DNA of 64,000 nt, from the NCBI RefSeq assembly GCF_040833995.1, contig NZ_CP162137.1, forward strand, positions 1,887,001 to 1,951,000. The letters run 5' to 3'. Under the pieces are notes generated by a model that was given only the letters and a program-made list of their open reading frames with translations, was not told where the DNA came from and ran no database searches. The position numbers and the translations under genes were made by a program. Positions 9,176 to 19,153 of the stretch are shown in pieces. The first letter of the stretch is position 1. Every line of letters starts with the position of its first letter. The stretch comes from Leptospira sp. WS58.C1 (GTDB lineage Bacteria; Spirochaetota; Leptospiria; Leptospirales; Leptospiraceae).

Positions 9176-12100
9176 TTACTTCTTTCTTTTGCCTCTTGTA
9201 TTCGTTACGATCTTCTCAGGCTCGCTTGCAAATTCCGGGCTTGGGAAATATACCGTTCCCCGTTGAGAACTTTTTTTACCTGCAAAAATCCGATCCAACC
9301 AGGCTCTTAAATTTTCCATTCTTTTGGAAAACCAACTCTGGAAATTATACAGGTGAAGATAAAAGACGGGAACCATGATCAATGTGATGATACTTGCGAA
9401 AGCAAGTCCCCAGCCGAAAGCCAAAGCCATTGGAACTAGGAATGGATCGTAACCTCCGATTCCGTACGCGGTAGGCAAAAGTCCAAGAACTGTAGTTACA
9501 GTAGTTAAGGTAACTGCTCTTAGTCTTAAATTACCCGTATCTACTAGGATTTCCTTAATGTCCTTATTCGGATTTTCTTTTCGAAGAGTGTTTGCAAAGT
9601 CCACAAGAACGATGGAATCATTAACCACAACTCCCGCAAGTCCCACAATTCCGAGCATCGCTAAGAATCCGAAAGATTCTCCGTGGCTTACAAATGCTAA
9701 GATCACTCCGATAAAGGAGAAGGGGATGGCGCTTCCTATCACGAGCGGTTGCATCAAAGATCCGAATTGAGACGCAATGATGATGTACATGATTAGTAAA
9801 GCCATGAAGAATAAAAATCCTAAGGAACCCATGGATTCTTCCGTGTCTTTATTCTCTCCGCCGAAACGGACCATATAACCCGGGTATTTTTCGATAATCT
9901 TTTCTTGGTCCGCTAATTTTTTAGCGGAAGCATTTGCCTCGCTGGAATTCGCCTGTTTTCCACCAGCTAAGTTTGCGGTGACTGTGACTAAACGTTTTCC
10001 ATCCAAGTGATTGATATTGGAAACCCCGGGAAGTCTTTGCATCGTGACGAGTCGGGATACCGGGATCATTTTGCCGATGGAATTCGAAACATATACATGA
10101 TTTAAACTATCCACTGACTTCCGGTAAGATTCGGGAAAACGTACCTTTACTTCTACTTCTTCGTCCGTTCTTTTGATCTTAGTGGCGACAGTCCCTTGGA
10201 ATGCGGTATTGATCGCTTGCGCGACCCTGGCTACCGAAACTCCAGCGGTGGAAGCAAGCGATTCGCTCACCCGGATACGGACTTCGTCCTTACCCTCGTT
10301 GAAGTCGTCTGCAATATCTGTGACTCCTTTTACTTTTCCGAGTACACCTTTGTATTCGGATGCGATTTTCAGAAGAGTATCGTAACTATCTCCCCTGATC
10401 TCGATCGCAACAGGCTTTCCGACCGGAGGGCCTCCGGACACTTTTTCATATTCTAAGGCGACCAATTTCCCTCTAAGAGATTCAAACTCTTCGGGAATAA
10501 CAACAGGTTCAGGAACATCGCAAGGATTCTTGGTCTCTGCCGCTTCTTTTTGGATCTTCTCTTCTTCAATTTTGCGAGAAGTTTCGTTGAGTAACCAGAG
10601 AGTTTTTCTTCTAATTTTCTGGATGATATCGTCCGTTTTGTGACATTTTTTACGGTTTTCTTCCGCAGTTAAATATGCCATTACCATTCCGTAATGTTTT
10701 CCTCTTTTGGTAAAAGGATCATTCGGATTAGCTTGGATGATCCCTACACGAGTCGCATAATTTTCCAGATCTTCCTGAGGGACTTTTGCGATCTCTTTTT
10801 CGATCACTTCTAAATAACGATACGTCTCATTTAGACTTGCACCGGTTTTTGCGGTGACCTTTACGTAGAACTGATCCACGGAACCGGGGAATAATTTAAA
10901 CTTAGAGAATAATATCTGGATGATAAAACTAACGATCAACAAGAAAACAATCCCTATCGTCATTTTCCAAGGATTGTTCAATGCGAAACGAAGTGCAGGA
11001 ACATATTTCGTATTTCTAAACTTAGAGAACCATCCGGATTCTTCCTTAATTTCTCCAGCTTTTACTCCGCCTTTATTGATATCGTATAAGTGATTCGGCA
11101 GAATGAAGAACGCCTCCGCAAGCGAGGCACAAAGTGCAATGATTACAACAAGCGGAATACTGAATACGAACTTACCGAAAATACCAGGCATGAATAGAAG
11201 TGGGGCAAATGCAGCGATAGTCGTAGTAACGGTTGCTGTTACCGGAGAAACCACTTCCAAGGTTCCCTTTAGAGTGGCTTCATAAGGAGGAAGACCTTCT
11301 TCTATATATCGATATACGTTTTCACAGATGATGATCGCATCATCCACCAGGATCCCGACTACAAGGACCAAACCGAACATCGAGATTAAATTTAGGGTGA
11401 GCCCGAATTGGTCCATGATGAAGAATGTAGCGCCGAATGATACCGGGATCCCAAGAGCGGTCATCAAAGCCACTCTCCAGCCTAAAAAGAAGAATAAAGA
11501 TCCTGTAACTAAGATCATCCCGAATGTAGCATTGGAAATAAGAACGTTCAACCTGCGTCGAATGTATTTAGAAAGGTCGTTTACGAATGCGTATTGGAAT
11601 TCAGGAGAACCTTGGCGAAATTTTTCTACGGTGGCTTTTACATTGTCTACTACCTTGATCGCATCCGCACTTTGTCTTTTTAAGACTGTAAGAGCTACGG
11701 TTTTGGTTCCGTTTACATTTTCAATATAATCCGCCTCCCGCAAACCTTCCGTTACTCGGGCAACATCCTGGACTTGGATCGCATTACCGATCTCGTTTCC
11801 TCGAACATGTACTCTGGAAATTTCATCCGGAGTATCGAATTCGCCGATCGTCCTAAGAATGATCTCCTTATCCAGACCGGTCACATTTCCGCCAGGAACG
11901 TTAACGTTACGATTTCTTAATGCGTTAATTACGTCTTGGCCTGTAAGATAAAATCCGGACAAACGATTCGGAAGAATATCCACTTGCATTTCGGTCTCTC
12001 TCCAACCCCTACGAGAAACCTTTGCTACGCCCGAAATATCCAAAAGCGCCTGCTCTACGATCTTTGCCTGGGCACGTAATTTTTTCTCAGCCTCGACAGA

Positions 12101-12553
12101 TCCATCATCTTCTTTTAATGTGATAGAAACCTCGATCACCGGGGTCCTTGCGGTCGTGATCTCCGTTACAATTGGATCTTCGGCTTCTTCCGGAAGGTCT
12201 TCTACCCGGTCAATGGCGGATTTGATATCATCCACCACCTTTTGGGTATCTTTTGTATCAGGATCCAAAGTAATCACGATACCGGATCTACCTTCGATAG
12301 AAGCGGATCTATATTCTTTGATCCCATCCACTTCTTTGATCGCTTTTTCCAGAGGATTTGTGACTAGTTTTTCTACCTCTTGGGGAGAGGCTCCCAGATA
12401 CAATGTGGAGATGGAAACTATGTCGAAGTTGATATTCGGGAATGCTTCTCTATTCATCTTAACGGCCAGGAAACTTCCGGAAAGAATAATGAGTACTGTG
12501 AGTAAATTTACGAAGATACTTTTCGAGAGGAAATATTCGATGATACTTTTCAT
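9176..12553 (-). CDS. RND family efflux transporter, inner-membrane pump subunit
   Basis: The 1125-residue protein has the AcrB/MexB-like layout: an N-terminal membrane helix, a large periplasmic porter region, a block of helices, a second periplasmic region and a final block. The TM4 motif [19 protein letters not shown] carries the paired Asp residues of the proton relay in drug-type RND pumps, unlike the heavy-metal type found at 43420. A Lys/Glu-rich insertion ending KNPCDVPEP lies in the second half of the protein. No membrane-fusion or outer-membrane partner is adjacent, so partners must be encoded elsewhere. It follows def by 37 nt. The substrate is unknown. Confidence 0.88.
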   Translation of the reverse strand: MKSIIEYFLSKSIFVNLLTVLIILSGSFLAVKMNREAFPNINFDIVSISTLYLGASPQEVEKLVTNPLEKAIKEVDGIKEYRSASIEGRSGIVITLDPDTKDTQKVVDDIKSAIDRVEDLPEEAEDPIVTEITTARTPVIEVSITLKEDDGSVEAEKKLRAQAKIVEQALLDISGVAKVSRRGWRETEMQVDILPNRLSGFYLTGQDVINALRNRNVNVPGGNVTGLDKEIILRTIGEFDTPDEISRVHVRGNEIGNAIQVQDVARVTEGLREADYIENVNGTKTVALTVLKRQSADAIKVVDNVKATVEKFRQGSPEFQYAFVNDLSKYIRRRLNVLISNATFGMILVTGSLFFFLGWRVALMTALGIPVSFGATFFIMDQFGLTLNLISMFGLVLVVGILVDDAIIICENVYRYIEEGLPPYEATLKGTLEVVSPVTATVTTTIAAFAPLLFMPGIFGKFVFSIPLVVIIALCASLAEAFFILPNHLYDINKGGVKAGEIKEESGWFSKFRNTKYVPALRFALNNPWKMTIGIVFLLIVSFIIQILFSKFKLFPGSVDQFYVKVTAKTGASLNETYRYLEVIEKEIAKVPQEDLENYATRVGIIQANPNDPFTKRGKHYGMVMAYLTAEENRKKCHKTDDIIQKIRRKTLWLLNETSRKIEEEKIQKEAAETKNPCDVPEPVVIPEEFESLRGKLVALEYEKVSGGPPVGKPVAIEIRGDSYDTLLKIASEYKGVLGKVKGVTDIADDFNEGKDEVRIRVSESLASTAGVSVARVAQAINTAFQGTVATKIKRTDEEVEVKVRFPESYRKSVDSLNHVYVSNSIGKMIPVSRLVTMQRLPGVSNINHLDGKRLVTVTANLAGGKQANSSEANASAKKLADQEKIIEKYPGYMVRFGGENKDTEESMGSLGFLFFMALLIMYIIIASQFGSLMQPLVIGSAIPFSFIGVILAFVSHGESFGFLAMLGIVGLAGVVVNDSIVLVDFANTLRKENPNKDIKEILVDTGNLRLRAVTLTTVTTVLGLLPTAYGIGGYDPFLVPMALAFGWGLAFASIITLIMVPVFYLHLYNFQSWFSKRMENLRAWLDRIFAGKKSSQRGTVYFPSPEFASEPEKIVTNTRGKRKK

Positions 12554-12590
12554 AGGGGCTTCCGCTTGAGGATTTAGGGGAGAAGTTATT

Positions 12591-13121
12591 TTAGTCCAGG
12601 ATAGGACCGCTTAATTCCATGGAGTCGTTGAATCCGAACATTTTTGTACTTTTTAATCTATCTACGTACAAAACTCCGTTTAGATGATCGCATTCATGTT
12701 GGTATACGATCGCGGAATATCCTTCGATCGTTTCTTCGTGGGAGTTTCCTTTTTCATCCATCCATTTCATTTGGATCTTATTAGGTCTTTCTACAAAACC
12801 CCTCATTCCGGGAACGGAAAGACAACCTTCCCAATTACCGTCTACCGAATCCGTGATCGGTTTGATCTCCGGATTGATGATAATCCTTTCCGGCACCCTA
12901 GATGGACTATCATCTTCAGGATCGGAACCCACAACCACGATCTTTTTCATGATACCGATTTGAGGAGCAGCCAAGCCCACACCGTCCGCATGTCTCATCG
13001 TATCGAACATGTCTCGGATCAACTTTTTGAACTCTTTGGTTCCCAGTTCGTCGGGATGGACATCTTCGCTTGTCTTTCTGAGGAGGGGATCGCCGATTTT
13101 GAGAATTTTACGTACTGACAT
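12591..13121 (-). CDS. def: Peptide deformylase
   Basis: This enzyme removes the formyl group from nascent N-terminal Met in the cytosol. The 176-residue product carries all three deformylase motifs: [10 protein letters not shown] (motif 1), EGCLSVPG (motif 2, with the metal-binding Cys) and QHECDHLNG (motif 3, HExxH). The start [14 protein letters not shown] is standard. It lies 2 nt after the stop of the upstream hydrolase-like gene and 37 nt before the RND pump, so the three are probably one transcript. Confidence 0.96.
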   Translation of the reverse strand: MSVRKILKIGDPLLRKTSEDVHPDELGTKEFKKLIRDMFDTMRHADGVGLAAPQIGIMKKIVVVGSDPEDDSPSRVPERIIINPEIKPITDSVDGNWEGCLSVPGMRGFVERPNKIQMKWMDEKGNSHEETIEGYSAIVYQHECDHLNGVLYVDRLKSTKMFGFNDSMELSGPILD

Positions 13122-13123
13122 TT

Positions 13124-13810
13124 TCAGAACCTTGTCCTAGAGCTATCCTTCACCGGTTTTTGCCCACCAGATTTTAAGAACTGTTCTAGGATTTTAGACA
13201 GCATTCCAGCGGTCGGTTCCGAAAATTTGGGATTTTGAGCTTCCCATCTGAACACCGAGGTTGCCACAGAAAGGTTTTGTAAAATTTCGGCTTGGTCAGC
13301 TAAGGGTCCTACGGTTCTGGGAAGAAGTAATCCTACAGGACATTTTGCTTTTTGGGAATAGAGATCTTCCTTCTCCAAACCGTTCCAGAGTTTTTCCAAT
13401 CCAAAAGGATCCCAAAAGAACTTAGGGATCTGGGTTAAATTCCGCAGAAACCAATCCGTTTTTTCCAAAAGGGACGTGGAGTATCCGGACACCGGCATAG
13501 GATTCGGGAAGATCAGAAATGTAGAAAATATTTTATCATTCGGCTGGGTGAGAAGGGGCCATACCAGTCTCGTAGAAAATCCTTCTGCAATGAGAATCTG
13601 TTTCTTCTTTCGTTTTTTCAGAAAATCCAGAATATCGTCGTTGGTAAATCCGGAGAATTTTTCCGGACCCTCCGCCACAGTAAGATAATATTCGGAGGAA
13701 AGTTCCGGGCTAAAAGAACGATCGAAAGAATGTAAGGGGTCCCGAAGCCAAAGCACCTCGTCTTTTTTGGGATTTCCCCGGCTGGTAAAAGTCCAATGAT
13801 TCTCTCGCAT
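13124..13810 (-). CDS. Alpha/beta-hydrolase-like protein of unknown function
   Basis: I do not recognise a named family. The 228-residue protein has a pattern like a small alpha/beta hydrolase: a strand-turn-helix [19 protein letters not shown] near residue 90, then a helical cap-like Trp/Phe-rich part, and a late strand with [10 protein letters not shown]. The expected nucleophile elbow GxSxG is read here as GFSTR, so the second Gly is missing and activity is uncertain. It has no signal peptide. It is tightly linked to def (2-nt gap). Confidence 0.5.
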   Translation of the reverse strand: MRENHWTFTSRGNPKKDEVLWLRDPLHSFDRSFSPELSSEYYLTVAEGPEKFSGFTNDDILDFLKKRKKKQILIAEGFSTRLVWPLLTQPNDKIFSTFLIFPNPMPVSGYSTSLLEKTDWFLRNLTQIPKFFWDPFGLEKLWNGLEKEDLYSQKAKCPVGLLLPRTVGPLADQAEILQNLSVATSVFRWEAQNPKFSEPTAGMLSKILEQFLKSGGQKPVKDSSRTRF

Positions 13811-13863
13811 TAGTCTTGACAGTGATTAGGAATGGAAACTATCTATTAGGTTCGGCTTGAGGT

Positions 13864-13939
<76 letters not shown>

Positions 13940-14000
13940 TTGATTCCAGCTTGGTGTCCTTGGGCATGCTGTCAATATATATTATTTTAGGAGCAATCGG

Positions 14001-14306
<306 letters not shown>

Positions 14307-14317
14307 TTTTTTAGACC

Positions 14318-17086
14318 TTGACCCAGATCAAAAAACAGGAGACCCTTCTCAGAAGTCGAAGTGACGGTTCCTTCTTTTTAGAAGAAGGTTTAGGGGTCTC
14401 CTCTATCTTTGATAGTTTTTTGAGAGAGGCAATTGCCCTCACTCATGCAGAATTAGGCGGTATATTTTCGACAACAGAGTCTGCCAATATTCGACAAATT
14501 TCGGGTCGTAACGAAAAGGAGCTGGTAGAAGCCGCACATTGGGCATTCTCTCAATCCGGAAAAGACCTACTTTTAGAAAGAGGTAAAACACCACCTTGGG
14601 CTAAAGTACCAAGCAGCTTTCCACTTTTAGTGGTCCGATTGAAAGTAGATGACCTCGATTCCAGTCTTAAAACAAATCGTGCCAGTTACGCAGTCTTAGT
14701 CTTACAAGGAAAAACGACAGCGGATCGTTTTTCGAAGACCGATTTTGAACTTCTCCGTACTACTTGTAAAACGGTAGGAAGACTATTAAAGGAATCTCAT
14801 GTATCCGGGGACGCTTCCTTAGTCACTCTTTCCTTACTTGCGACCACTCAGTTGGTATTGGAAGCGGCACAGGCGAAAAGACAGTCGGAACGTTTCGACT
14901 TCCTACTTACCGAAGTGATCCGTGTTTCCGGACTGATCAATTCTTCTTTAGATCTTTCCCAATTATTAGAAGCGATTATGCTTTCTTCAAAGACGGTGTT
15001 TAGGACCGAAGCTTGTAGCGTTCTTCTTCTGGATGAATCCAAGGAATATCTCTACTTCCACACTGTGCTTGGAGAAAAAAGTGAAGCTGTCACAAAGATG
15101 CAAGTTCCTGTAGGAAAGGGCGTGGCAGGTTTAGTCGTTCGAGAACGTAAACCGATGATCATTAACGACGCTCAAAATGATGATCGAGTTTATAAAGAAG
15201 TGGATAAAGCGTCACAATTCACTACTCGCAATATCATGGCAGCACCCTTAGTCGCCAACGACGAAGTTATCGGTGTGATCGAAGCGATCAATACCGTGGA
15301 CAGAGAAACGTTTACAGGAGAAGATCTGGAACTTTTTTTAAGTTTTTCCGGGACTTCCGCACTTGCCATTCAGAAGACGGGACTCTTACAGAACTTAGAG
15401 AATGCAAATAAGGACCTTCGCAAAAAAGTCTCCGAATTGGAATCCTTATTCGAACTCTCCCAAGCAGTCAGTCTTTCTACAAATCGTTTAGGTCTAGTTC
15501 GAAAATCCATCCGGTTGATCATCCGAGAGCTGGATGCGAGTGTTGCGGGTATCTTCTTATACAGTCTTACTAAAGAAAATTTTATCAACTGTGCCTATTA
15601 CGACGGGGAAACGGAAAAAATAGACAGGGTACAGGAAGAAGAAATTTCCGGTACCCAAGTTTTATCCAGCATCAAGGAAGGTCTTCCTGTTTTAAAAAGG
15701 GATATTTTGGACCAACCTTTCCCTCATGAGTTGGACAGAAGATATTTAAAAGGTTCTTATATTATCGTGCCCTTATTCCTTTCCAGTGGAGAACCTTACG
15801 GGGCCTTGACTGTTGCAGATAGAAAGGATAAACTTTCTTATCAGGATTCGGACTTCCGATTATTACAAACCATGGCTTCCCAGTTTACCAAGGGATTCGA
15901 AGCATTCCGTCTCAGAACGGAGATGTTGGAGAAAAAAGCGATCCAACAAGAAATGGAAATTACCCGGAAGATCCAGCAGAATATTCTTCCCTCCGAAAAA
16001 GTATTTTATTCCAACTTTGACCTAGGTATTTTTTCCGTTCCGGCAAAAGATGTTTCCGGGGACTTTTACGATTATTACCAGTACAGCGACGGGCAATATT
16101 CCTTTCTGATCGCTGATGTTTCCGGGAAAAGTCTTCCGGCAGCACTTTTTATGGCGATGAGTTCTTCTATCATCCGAACCCTTGCGAGAAATCACGATCT
16201 CAGTCCCGAAGAAATTTTAAGACAGGGAAATGAACTTATCTTCGAAGATTCCCATTTTGGAATGTTCGTCACCGCATTCTTCATTCATTATAATCCTTCC
16301 TTGTTTACGATTGAATACGCCTCCGCAGGTCATAACGATCAGGTCTGGATCAAGGAAGACGGCTCTTACGAGTTACTAAAAGGACAGGGGCCTCCGCTCG
16401 GTGTGATCCCGACCGCTAAATACAAGGGCGGAAATTTTACGGTCAAACCGGGAGATATTTTCGTTCTTTATACGGACGGTGCGGTAGAGGAAAAAGACGC
16501 CCAGGGAAATGAGTTCGGTCTGGAAAGAATGATAGAAGAGATCAAATCCAGAAGACATCTTCCCGCCCAGAAAATTGTGGAAGAATTGTACGCTACCATT
16601 CGAAAATTTTCCGCCGGAAAAGAACCTTTCGACGATTTCACCGTGCTTCTATTGAAGTACAATAACGATTTCCAATTTTTCAGGACATTCGATGCAAATA
16701 CCGCGCAAATTCCGATCTTTAGAGAATTTATATACGATGCGATCAAGGTCAGAAATTTACCTGATTTTTTAAGAGACGATATTCTTTTAGCGGGGGACGA
16801 GGCAGCCACAAATATTGTGATCCACGGATATAAAGATACTCTGCTCAGAAATCCGAAATTCGATTGTAAAATTCGGTTCACTGAAGATTCTATCACGATC
16901 GTGCTGACCGATTCCGGAAAAGGATTCGACAGAACGAACGTGAAAGACCCGTCCATCGAGGAGAACCTCTCCGGAAAAAGAAAAGGCGGATTCGGTGTGT
17001 ATCTGATAGAGACATTGATGGACGTGGTGGATTATAAAATGGAAGAGGGAAGAAACATACTCACTCTCCAAAAATTTTTCCGCTAA
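14318..17086 (+). CDS. GAF-sensor PP2C (SpoIIE/RsbU-type) phosphatase fused to an anti-sigma-type HATPase
   Basis: The product is 922 residues. In order: a GAF-like domain (about 30-160), GAF (about 205-355), GAF (about 385-530), a linker coiled coil (530-555), an SpoIIE-type PP2C domain (about 555-780) and a C-terminal HATPase (about 785-920). PP2C metal-site motifs visible are [33 protein letters not shown] and [10 protein letters not shown]. The HATPase has an N-box [12 protein letters not shown] and DSGKGFD, as in RsbW/SpoIIAB kinases. One chain therefore holds both the phosphatase and the kinase halves of a partner switch, and a STAS target follows 13 nt later. The start is TTG 14318 with a weak ribosome site. 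Confidence 0.88.
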   Translation: MTQIKKQETLLRSRSDGSFFLEEGLGVSSIFDSFLREAIALTHAELGGIFSTTESANIRQISGRNEKELVEAAHWAFSQSGKDLLLERGKTPPWAKVPSSFPLLVVRLKVDDLDSSLKTNRASYAVLVLQGKTTADRFSKTDFELLRTTCKTVGRLLKESHVSGDASLVTLSLLATTQLVLEAAQAKRQSERFDFLLTEVIRVSGLINSSLDLSQLLEAIMLSSKTVFRTEACSVLLLDESKEYLYFHTVLGEKSEAVTKMQVPVGKGVAGLVVRERKPMIINDAQNDDRVYKEVDKASQFTTRNIMAAPLVANDEVIGVIEAINTVDRETFTGEDLELFLSFSGTSALAIQKTGLLQNLENANKDLRKKVSELESLFELSQAVSLSTNRLGLVRKSIRLIIRELDASVAGIFLYSLTKENFINCAYYDGETEKIDRVQEEEISGTQVLSSIKEGLPVLKRDILDQPFPHELDRRYLKGSYIIVPLFLSSGEPYGALTVADRKDKLSYQDSDFRLLQTMASQFTKGFEAFRLRTEMLEKKAIQQEMEITRKIQQNILPSEKVFYSNFDLGIFSVPAKDVSGDFYDYYQYSDGQYSFLIADVSGKSLPAALFMAMSSSIIRTLARNHDLSPEEILRQGNELIFEDSHFGMFVTAFFIHYNPSLFTIEYASAGHNDQVWIKEDGSYELLKGQGPPLGVIPTAKYKGGNFTVKPGDIFVLYTDGAVEEKDAQGNEFGLERMIEEIKSRRHLPAQKIVEELYATIRKFSAGKEPFDDFTVLLLKYNNDFQFFRTFDANTAQIPIFREFIYDAIKVRNLPDFLRDDILLAGDEAATNIVIHGYKDTLLRNPKFDCKIRFTEDSITIVLTDSGKGFDRTNVKDPSIEENLSGKRKGGFGVYLIETLMDVVDYKMEEGRNILTLQKFFR

Positions 17087-17099
17087 CGATGGGGGCAAA

Positions 17100-17429
17100 A
17101 TGGAACTGACGGTAGAAATCAAAGGAAACTCAAGAGTGATCCATCTAATTGGAAATATGGACGTTCACAATACCCATAAGGTGGAACAGGCGTTCATGGA
17201 TCATATCCGAAAAGCCACTGAGTCCAATATCGTCCTGGATATGTCCAATGTAGAGTTTGTTTCCTCCGCCGGTTTAAGAGTTATCGTAGGTTCCTTAAGA
17301 GTTTGTAAGGAAAGGGAGATACAACTTAAGCTAGCGGCATTGCGTCCCGCAGTTCGTAAGGTTTTTGAGATCATAGATATGGATTCCCTTTTTCGGATCT
17401 ATGATACTGTGGATTCTAGCCTCCAATAA
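17100..17429 (+). CDS. STAS-domain anti-sigma factor antagonist
   Basis: The 109-residue protein consists of a single STAS domain like SpoIIAA/RsbV. The phosphoacceptor loop reads [20 protein letters not shown], with the acceptor Ser at residue 55 or 56. In the partner-switch scheme this Ser is phosphorylated by the HATPase kinase and dephosphorylated by the PP2C domain, both of which are fused in the preceding gene. GGGGGC upstream of the ATG is a plausible ribosome site. What it ultimately controls is not shown here; no sigma factor or effector gene is adjacent. Confidence 0.9.
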   Translation: MELTVEIKGNSRVIHLIGNMDVHNTHKVEQAFMDHIRKATESNIVLDMSNVEFVSSAGLRVIVGSLRVCKEREIQLKLAALRPAVRKVFEIIDMDSLFRIYDTVDSSLQ

Positions 17430-17494
17430 ATCGGTCTACCGAACCGCGGTTTTTAGCTTTCCTCCCTGGCCTTTCTCTAAAAACTGTGTACCGT

Positions 17495-19147
17495 ATGTCG
17501 GAACAAGCGTACTCTTTAGATAATCCGTTTCACACTTCTGAATCATCGGAATCCCAACCCGTCTCCAGTATTTACGACGATGCCAATGCAATGGGCAAAG
17601 AATTATTGGAAAAACCTCTGCAAGGAGGAGGAACGGATAGGATCCTAGTACAACATTCCAAAGGAAGAATGACCGTTTGGGAAAGGATCAAGGTGCTTAC
17701 CAATTCGGAACCCAATATTCTCTACCAAAACTGGGGAAAAAATTTAGACGGGGCTTCCTTAATCACAGGTATTTTAAATATTAACGGAAGGGACGTAGCA
17801 ATTTACGGACATGACTTCACTCTTAGAGCTGGGTCCATGGATGCTACGAACGGAAATAAACTCGCAAGACTTATCTACATGGCAGGGGAACATGGAATTC
17901 CCCTGATCGGAATGAACGATTCGGCAGGTGCATATGTTCCTGCAGGAGTAGGTGGTCTGGACGGATATTCGGAAGCATTTACCGCACTCCGAAAGATCAG
18001 CGGTGTGGTTCCTAGCTTAATGCTTATGTTCGGATTTAACGCGGGTGGTGGAGCTTATCTTCCAAGACAAGGTTCCTTTATGATCCAACCGGAGAATACA
18101 TTCTTCGGATTGACCGGTCCTGGAGTCGTTAAATCGGTTTTAGGTGAGGACATCAGCGCGGACGATTTGGGAGGACCAAAAGTCCATGGACAAAGCGGGG
18201 TAGTAGACCTAGTTACGAACGACGAATTAGGAGCATTGAGGACAGCACTTAGACTTCTATCATATATTCCCGATAATAGCTCTAGTGCAGCACCTTTCCA
18301 TCCTACTTCCGATCCTACGGACCGATTTATCTACGAAGAAGAAATATTATTCAAAAAGACATTCAATTCTCCGACCGGGATGAACACTCCTTTCGATATC
18401 ACATTGTATATTCAGAATATTTGTGACCATGGACAATACTTCGAGATCCAGCCTCAAAGATCCAGAAACCTGGTCACCGCATTCGGTAGATTGGGTGGGC
18501 ATGTAGTAGGATTCGTAGCGAATAATTCCGCCGTTTCTTCCGGTCAGATCGATATCGGTGCGGCAAGAAAAGGTACAAGATTTATCCGCTTTTGCAATGT
18601 ATATAATATTCCTTTAATATTCTTAGAGGACACCACCGGATTTTTGCCCGGAAAAGAGCAAGAGCAGAACGGTATCGTTTTGGAAGGAAGAAAACTTTTG
18701 GATTCGATCATTGATATTCGTACTCCAAGATTGACTCTGATCATCCGAAATGCCTTCGGTGGAGCTTACGCAAGTTTTAACTCTTATCATACGGGCGCAG
18801 ACATGGTGTTTGCACTTCCGACCGCAAGGATTGCGGTAATGGGACCTGCAGGTAAGGATTACGTCTATAAGGACGAGATTACCGCGATCCAAAAAGAATA
18901 TAAGGAAAATCTGAAGAATGGCGTTTCTGAAAAGGATGCCGCAGCGACCAGGGATAAAAAACTGCAAATTCTCTCTCTAAAATATGAGAAAGATCTCATG
19001 AACCCTAAGGAAGCTTTATCTTTAGGCTCCGTTTCTAGGATCGTTCTTCCGGGAACCACGAGAAACATCCTATTCCAAAATCTAGATTATTTAATCCGAC
19101 ACTATAAACCCGGACCAATGTCCGGACCTCAAAGGGAATTCGAGTAA
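17495..19147 (+). CDS. Biotin-dependent acyl-CoA carboxylase, carboxyltransferase (beta) subunit
   Basis: The 550-residue protein has two crotonase-like halves, as in propionyl/acetyl/methylcrotonyl-CoA carboxylase beta chains. Visible motifs are [21 protein letters not shown] in the N half, [17 protein letters not shown], and [32 protein letters not shown] (split across the C half), which bind acyl-CoA and biotin. It transfers CO2 from carboxybiotin to an acyl-CoA. ATG 17495 is preferred to a GTG at 17486, which only adds three residues. The alpha chain follows 6 nt after the stop. The acyl substrate cannot be decided from sequence. Confidence 0.88.
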   Translation: MSEQAYSLDNPFHTSESSESQPVSSIYDDANAMGKELLEKPLQGGGTDRILVQHSKGRMTVWERIKVLTNSEPNILYQNWGKNLDGASLITGILNINGRDVAIYGHDFTLRAGSMDATNGNKLARLIYMAGEHGIPLIGMNDSAGAYVPAGVGGLDGYSEAFTALRKISGVVPSLMLMFGFNAGGGAYLPRQGSFMIQPENTFFGLTGPGVVKSVLGEDISADDLGGPKVHGQSGVVDLVTNDELGALRTALRLLSYIPDNSSSAAPFHPTSDPTDRFIYEEEILFKKTFNSPTGMNTPFDITLYIQNICDHGQYFEIQPQRSRNLVTAFGRLGGHVVGFVANNSAVSSGQIDIGAARKGTRFIRFCNVYNIPLIFLEDTTGFLPGKEQEQNGIVLEGRKLLDSIIDIRTPRLTLIIRNAFGGAYASFNSYHTGADMVFALPTARIAVMGPAGKDYVYKDEITAIQKEYKENLKNGVSEKDAAATRDKKLQILSLKYEKDLMNPKEALSLGSVSRIVLPGTTRNILFQNLDYLIRHYKPGPMSGPQREFE

Positions 19148-19153
19148 ACAAAG

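Noticed and set aside
12684..13118. 144-codon open frame opposite peptide deformylase
   Set aside because: Antisense to all three deformylase motifs; the translation has no family features.
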